Origin: Bacteroidota bacterium
GTDB lineage: Bacteria; Bacteroidota; Ignavibacteria; UBA10030; UBA8401
Assembly (NCBI GenBank): GCA_019455105.1
Contig: JACFMZ010000012.1
Coordinates: forward strand, 1 to 38,106
DNA: 38,106 nt
Direction: 5' to 3'
This document shows, in pieces, positions 35,244 to 38,106 of the stretch. Below the pieces are notes generated by a model. The model was not told where the DNA came from and ran no database searches. It saw nothing but the letters and a program-made list of their open reading frames with translations. The translations under genes and the position numbers were made by a program. Position 1 is the first letter of the stretch, and each line of letters opens with the position of its first letter.

Positions 35244-36878
35244 TTATTTTATCAGCATCATTCGCTTTATCTCTGAAAAATTTCCGGTACGAAGATGATA
35301 AAAATACACGCCGGAAGAGAGAGAAGATGCATTAAACATTACTTCGTACATTCCCGGTGTCTGTTCCGCGTTCACAAGCACAGCAATTTCCCTTCCGAGA
35401 AGATCAATTACTGTTAATGAGACCGCTGTTTTCCCGGCGTGTTCAATGCCGGCAAGATGATACCGGATTGTGGTTGCGGGATTAAACGGATTCGGATAAT
35501 TTTGCGAGAGAGAATATTCCGCCGGAATTACGGCATGAATCATTCGAACGGCTGTGCCTGTTTCGGAATATTTTATCACATACATATCTCCCTTGGTGTC
35601 GGCGGAAGTGCTGTAGCCGGCGACGTAGATTGCGCCGTCGTTTCCCAATTTTAAAACAGATGGTTCATCGTTTCCGTTTGCCGTACCGTTGAACGGCATT
35701 GTCCATGCCGTGTCCCCGTTTGTATCGTACTGTACGGTAAGAAAATTGTAATCGGTGCTCGGCGGACTGGAAATTCTTCCGACCGAAAAAATTTTTCCAT
35801 CAGCACCTACAGCCAGCGCTGAGATTTGATGATTAACATTGGTTGTTCCAATACGGCGGCTCCAAAGAGAATCGCCGCCGGCGCTGAATTTCATCAGCGT
35901 AAATTCATCGAAGCCGACATAGATATTATTATTTTTGTCAACAGCCATTGCTTTCGGCTTATGGTAGTCATAGAGTAAAACGGTTTTCCATTGCTGAATG
36001 CCTTCCGCATTGTATTTAATAATAACCGGCTGGGCATTTGGATATTGCGAATTTGAACCGGCAACATACACATTTTCATTTGCATCAACGGCAAGAACTT
36101 TTGCTTCTTCCGATACGCTGTTATTCGGACCCGCATAATAGGCATGCCATTGTTTTACGCCGTCACGGTTATATTTAAGCGTTACAAAATCCCAAAATGT
36201 TGTTTGATTATTGACGTGTCCGGTCAGATACACATTTCCCGAACCGGTAACCGCCATATCCTGCGCGTCGTTTGAAAAAGCGTACGTTGCATCGCCCGAC
36301 CAGCGTCTCACCCATTGTTCAACGCCGTCAGCAGTGTATTTAATTGTCGTAATATCCATTGCGTTATTTGCTCCCATGCTTAAACCGGTAACATAAACGT
36401 TTGCCGAATCATCCAGCCCGATTTTTTTCGGCATATCCCTGTTCGCTCCGGTTCCATCATAGCGTTTAACCCACAGAGAATCGCCGTTCGGGCTGTATTT
36501 GATAATAACGTAATCTTCTGTTCCAAACTCGCTGCCGTTCCGGCTTTCGCCGGTTACGTAAACATTTCCGTTTGTATCCACTGCTATAGCCCGGGCAATA
36601 TCGGTATTGTTTCCCGTTCCATTATATATCCGCACCCAGGCGGTATCACCGGATGGGGTATATTTGATGGTACAAAAATCGTTCCCCGATATTAATCCGT
36701 TGCCGTTGCTTCCTGCAACATAGACATTGCCCTCATCATCAATCGCCATTGCATTAATACCGTCGTGTAAATTTCCCGCGCCGTTAAACCTGGCAGACCA
36801 AACTTCTTTCACTTGAGCAGTTACTGTAAGTGTATAACAGAAAACTGCAGCTACTGCCACACCGAGACAGTGTTTCAT
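35244..36878 (-). CDS. Secreted SBBP-repeat beta-propeller protein with T9SS C-terminal domain
   Basis: A 544-residue protein with signal peptide (MKHCLGVAVAAVFCYTLTVTAQ). Seven to eight SBBP-type repeats follow, each with a core like AIAVDTNGNVYVTGESRNGS (for example near 91-110) and KYSPNGDSLWVKRYDGTG-type links. The last 88 residues are a sorting-type domain with SLSQNYPNPFNPATTI, LSSGVYFYHL and a final KRMMLIK. SBBP proteins are surface adhesive or structural proteins of unknown partner. AGGAGGG lies just upstream of ATG 36878, a very good ribosome binding site. A sigma70-like promoter (36930-36958) and a terminator bound the gene, so it is monocistronic. Confidence 0.9.
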   Translation of the reverse strand: MKHCLGVAVAAVFCYTLTVTAQVKEVWSARFNGAGNLHDGINAMAIDDEGNVYVAGSNGNGLISGNDFCTIKYTPSGDTAWVRIYNGTGNNTDIARAIAVDTNGNVYVTGESRNGSEFGTEDYVIIKYSPNGDSLWVKRYDGTGANRDMPKKIGLDDSANVYVTGLSMGANNAMDITTIKYTADGVEQWVRRWSGDATYAFSNDAQDMAVTGSGNVYLTGHVNNQTTFWDFVTLKYNRDGVKQWHAYYAGPNNSVSEEAKVLAVDANENVYVAGSNSQYPNAQPVIIKYNAEGIQQWKTVLLYDYHKPKAMAVDKNNNIYVGFDEFTLMKFSAGGDSLWSRRIGTTNVNHQISALAVGADGKIFSVGRISSPPSTDYNFLTVQYDTNGDTAWTMPFNGTANGNDEPSVLKLGNDGAIYVAGYSTSADTKGDMYVIKYSETGTAVRMIHAVIPAEYSLSQNYPNPFNPATTIRYHLAGIEHAGKTAVSLTVIDLLGREIAVLVNAEQTPGMYEVMFNASSLSSGVYFYHLRTGNFSEIKRMMLIK

Positions 36879-36929
36879 ACGCCCTCCTAAGTTAGTTTAT
36901 GGAATGCAGCGTTGTTGAAGCATGCGGAA

Positions 36930-36958
36930 AATATAAAATTTTAGAAGCTGTATGTCAA
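36930..36958 (-). promoter_or_regulatory. Strong sigma70-like promoter of the SBBP gene
   Basis: On the minus strand TTGACA (36953-36958), a perfect -35, and TATATT (36930-36935) have a spacer of exactly 17 bases. The -10 continues as TATATTTT, which also comes close to the Bacteroidota -7 pattern TAnnTTTG. The predicted start is near 36923, about 45 bases before the ATG. Confidence 0.55.
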
Positions 36959-37380
36959 TGAGACCGGCGGAATATCTTTTACCGTGCAGCGCGGCAATGA
37001 AAAAATATCCGTAAGGGCAGAACTGAAAAAGAGACGGCTTTTTTACTGCTGCCTGAAGCAATAATGGAGTAAACGACAGTATGCGCATATAATGACATTG
37101 TTTTTTAAAACAGCAAACCGGTAGCAATAAAAATTTAAAAAATGTATAATTGCGTAGAGACGGGAGAGGGAGGACGGCGGAAAAAACAACACGACAACAG
37201 AAAATGAATAATAACACGACAAATAAAATACCAGCTTTCCGTGAAATAAAAAGAACCATAACTCAACATCAAAATTCACTCTTCACTCTAACGACTTAAC
37301 GTGTGAACTTTTAGGCAGATACGGATTGAACAACATCAAAAAACAATTTACCGTTATAACGAATTAATTACGCAATAGCA
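36959..37380. other. Intergenic stretch between divergent genes, no gene found
   Basis: Together with the SBBP leader this 502-base gap holds no convincing gene. Two minus-strand open frames (36897-37259 and 37043-37279) encode only hydrophobic, Phe/Leu/Cys-rich sequence expected from T-rich DNA. One of them runs across the SBBP promoter. No tRNA or terminator was seen. Confidence 0.5.
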
Positions 37381-38043
37381 TTGAACAAAAAAATAAAACA
37401 AGATAAGCAGGTTAAATCAAAGCAGCGCGTAGCCGACCACGGCGAAGTGTTTACCAACCAACGTGAAGTAAACGCTATGCTTGATCTTGTGAAACACGAA
37501 ACCGAACGCATTGACAGCCGTTTTCTTGAACCTGCCTGCGGCACCGGAAACTTCCTCGCGGAAGTGCTGAACAGAAAACTAAACGTAATTGACCACAAAT
37601 ATTCCCATACTCAAATTGAGTGGGAACGATACGCTGTACTTGCCGTATGCAATATTTACGGAGTAGATATTTTGGAAGATAATGCGGAAGAATGCCGCAA
37701 GCGTTTGTTTACCATCTTTAAAGAACGCTATAACAAATTATTTGCCGACAAATGCAAACCCGAAGTATTACGCAGTGTGGACTTTCTGCTTCATAGAAAC
37801 ATTTTATGGGGCGATGCTTTAGACTTTACCAACCCGAAAACAAAACAGCCGATTATTTTTAGCGAATGGAGTGCCGTAAACGGAACAATGTTGAAACGCA
37901 GAGATTACATGTTTAAATTTTTGGTGCAAAAAACACATCAATTCTCTTTCTTTAATGACGAAGGCGAAGCCAACGCCATTGACGAACCGGTGAAAGATTT
38001 TCCGTTGGTGCATTTTTTACAATTGTCTGAATCACAGATTTAA
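37381..38043 (+). CDS. DNA methylase-type protein, motif-I portion of a split restriction-modification methylase
   Basis: A 220-residue protein with a TTG start at 37381 (an in-frame stop lies at 37357 and no ATG occurs before residue 33). The N-terminus has KSKQRVADHGEVFTNQREV, the usual lead-in of type I/IIG-like adenine methylases. FLEPACGTGNFLAEVL (about 48-63) is SAM-binding motif I, and VDILEDNAEECRKRL is the second strand region. No NPPY catalytic motif is present; GDALDF and FSEW come where it might be approached. In related systems the next gene supplies NPPY and the rest, so a split enzyme is inferred. The final residues (SESQI) are coded by a repeat, so the natural C-terminus may be altered. 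No strong Shine-Dalgarno. Confidence 0.75.
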   Translation: MNKKIKQDKQVKSKQRVADHGEVFTNQREVNAMLDLVKHETERIDSRFLEPACGTGNFLAEVLNRKLNVIDHKYSHTQIEWERYAVLAVCNIYGVDILEDNAEECRKRLFTIFKERYNKLFADKCKPEVLRSVDFLLHRNILWGDALDFTNPKTKQPIIFSEWSAVNGTMLKRRDYMFKFLVQKTHQFSFFNDEGEANAIDEPVKDFPLVHFLQLSESQI

Positions 38044-38106
38044 CAGATGATAGGATGACACGGATTAAAAAGTGTCTGAAACACAGATGCTGCGGATTGA
38101 AGGATG
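38025..38106. repeat. Direct repeat units at the right edge
   Basis: GTCTGAATCACAGAT (38025-38039) and GTCTGAAACACAGAT (38074-38088) differ by one base and are spaced 49 bases apart. Both are followed by GGATT- and GGATG-rich degenerate sequence. Such CTGA-CACAGATT elements occur dispersed in Bacteroidota genomes (general knowledge). The first copy overlaps the end of the methylase gene. The array may continue past the window. Confidence 0.65.

Noticed and set aside
36897-37259. 120-codon minus-strand open frame upstream of the SBBP gene
   Set aside because: The composition is only hydrophobic and Cys/Phe-rich as expected for T-rich DNA. It crosses the SBBP promoter, has no ribosome binding site and matches no family.
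37043-37279. 78-codon minus-strand open frame
   Set aside because: Overlaps the previous one in another frame, with the same hydrophobic bias and no supporting start signal.
1-38106. CRISPR array, prophage, integron or transposase
   Set aside because: No regularly spaced repeats with variable spacers and no phage, integrase or transposase motifs were seen.

Overview
The window reads as chromosome of a free-living member of the Ignavibacteria/Chlorobi side of the Bacteroidota (inference). Two proteins end in the C-terminal sorting-type domain with the core QNYPNPFNP that is typical of type IX secretion (T9SS) cargo in that lineage, and a third carries the same domain internally. There are also several lipoproteins, a SusC-like TonB receptor with a DUF4249-like partner, and many short intergenic gaps. 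The DNA is moderately AT-rich. Almost every gene lies on the minus strand; only a small membrane protein (8175-8969) and a methylase gene at the right edge are on the plus strand.

Layout, left to right. 1-160: start of a lipoprotein gene cut by the window edge. 252-7929: secreted esterase with a T9SS-type tail, an aldo/keto reductase next to an AGCS sodium:amino-acid symporter, an AEC-family permease, and a secreted M19 dipeptidase with an internal sorting-type domain. 8175-11117: two-segment membrane protein, serine beta-lactamase-fold hydrolase, ICMT-like methyltransferase. 11237-13036: large conserved protein of unknown function with barrel-like motifs, ending at a strong terminator. 13333-18214: M16 peptidase pair (active plus inactive subunit, start and stop codons overlapping), cation:proton antiporter, small outer-membrane-like protein. 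18350-27087: a compact co-directional run of PLP decarboxylase, PEP-mutase/isocitrate-lyase-family enzyme, MarC protein, methyltransferase, zinc alcohol dehydrogenase, M64 peptidase and M1 aminopeptidase. 27402-30704: GH20-like glycosidase, AhpD-like protein, transglutaminase-like protein, hemerythrin. 30806-35069: TonB receptor, DUF4249-like lipoprotein and a tandem rhodanese-like lipoprotein whose two catalytic cysteines are both serine. 35244-36878: SBBP beta-propeller protein with a T9SS tail. 37381-38043: motif-I half of what looks like a split DNA methylase, running into a repeat.

Taken together this is mostly envelope and peptide/amino-acid metabolism. It has at least four secreted peptidases (M19, M16 pair, M64, M1), transporters that could import their products (AGCS symporter, AEC permease), and amino-acid-derived chemistry (PLP decarboxylase). 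This link between the genes is inferred from content, not demonstrated. Five rho-independent terminators and three sigma70-like promoters with 17-base spacers could be placed. I found no tRNA, rRNA, CRISPR array, transposase or phage gene.

The items most worth a second look are the dead tandem rhodanese in the TonB operon, the sorting-type domain nested inside a regulatory domain of the dipeptidase, the unrecognised 599-residue protein, and the intergenic palindromic elements near 27.2 and 28.8 kb.
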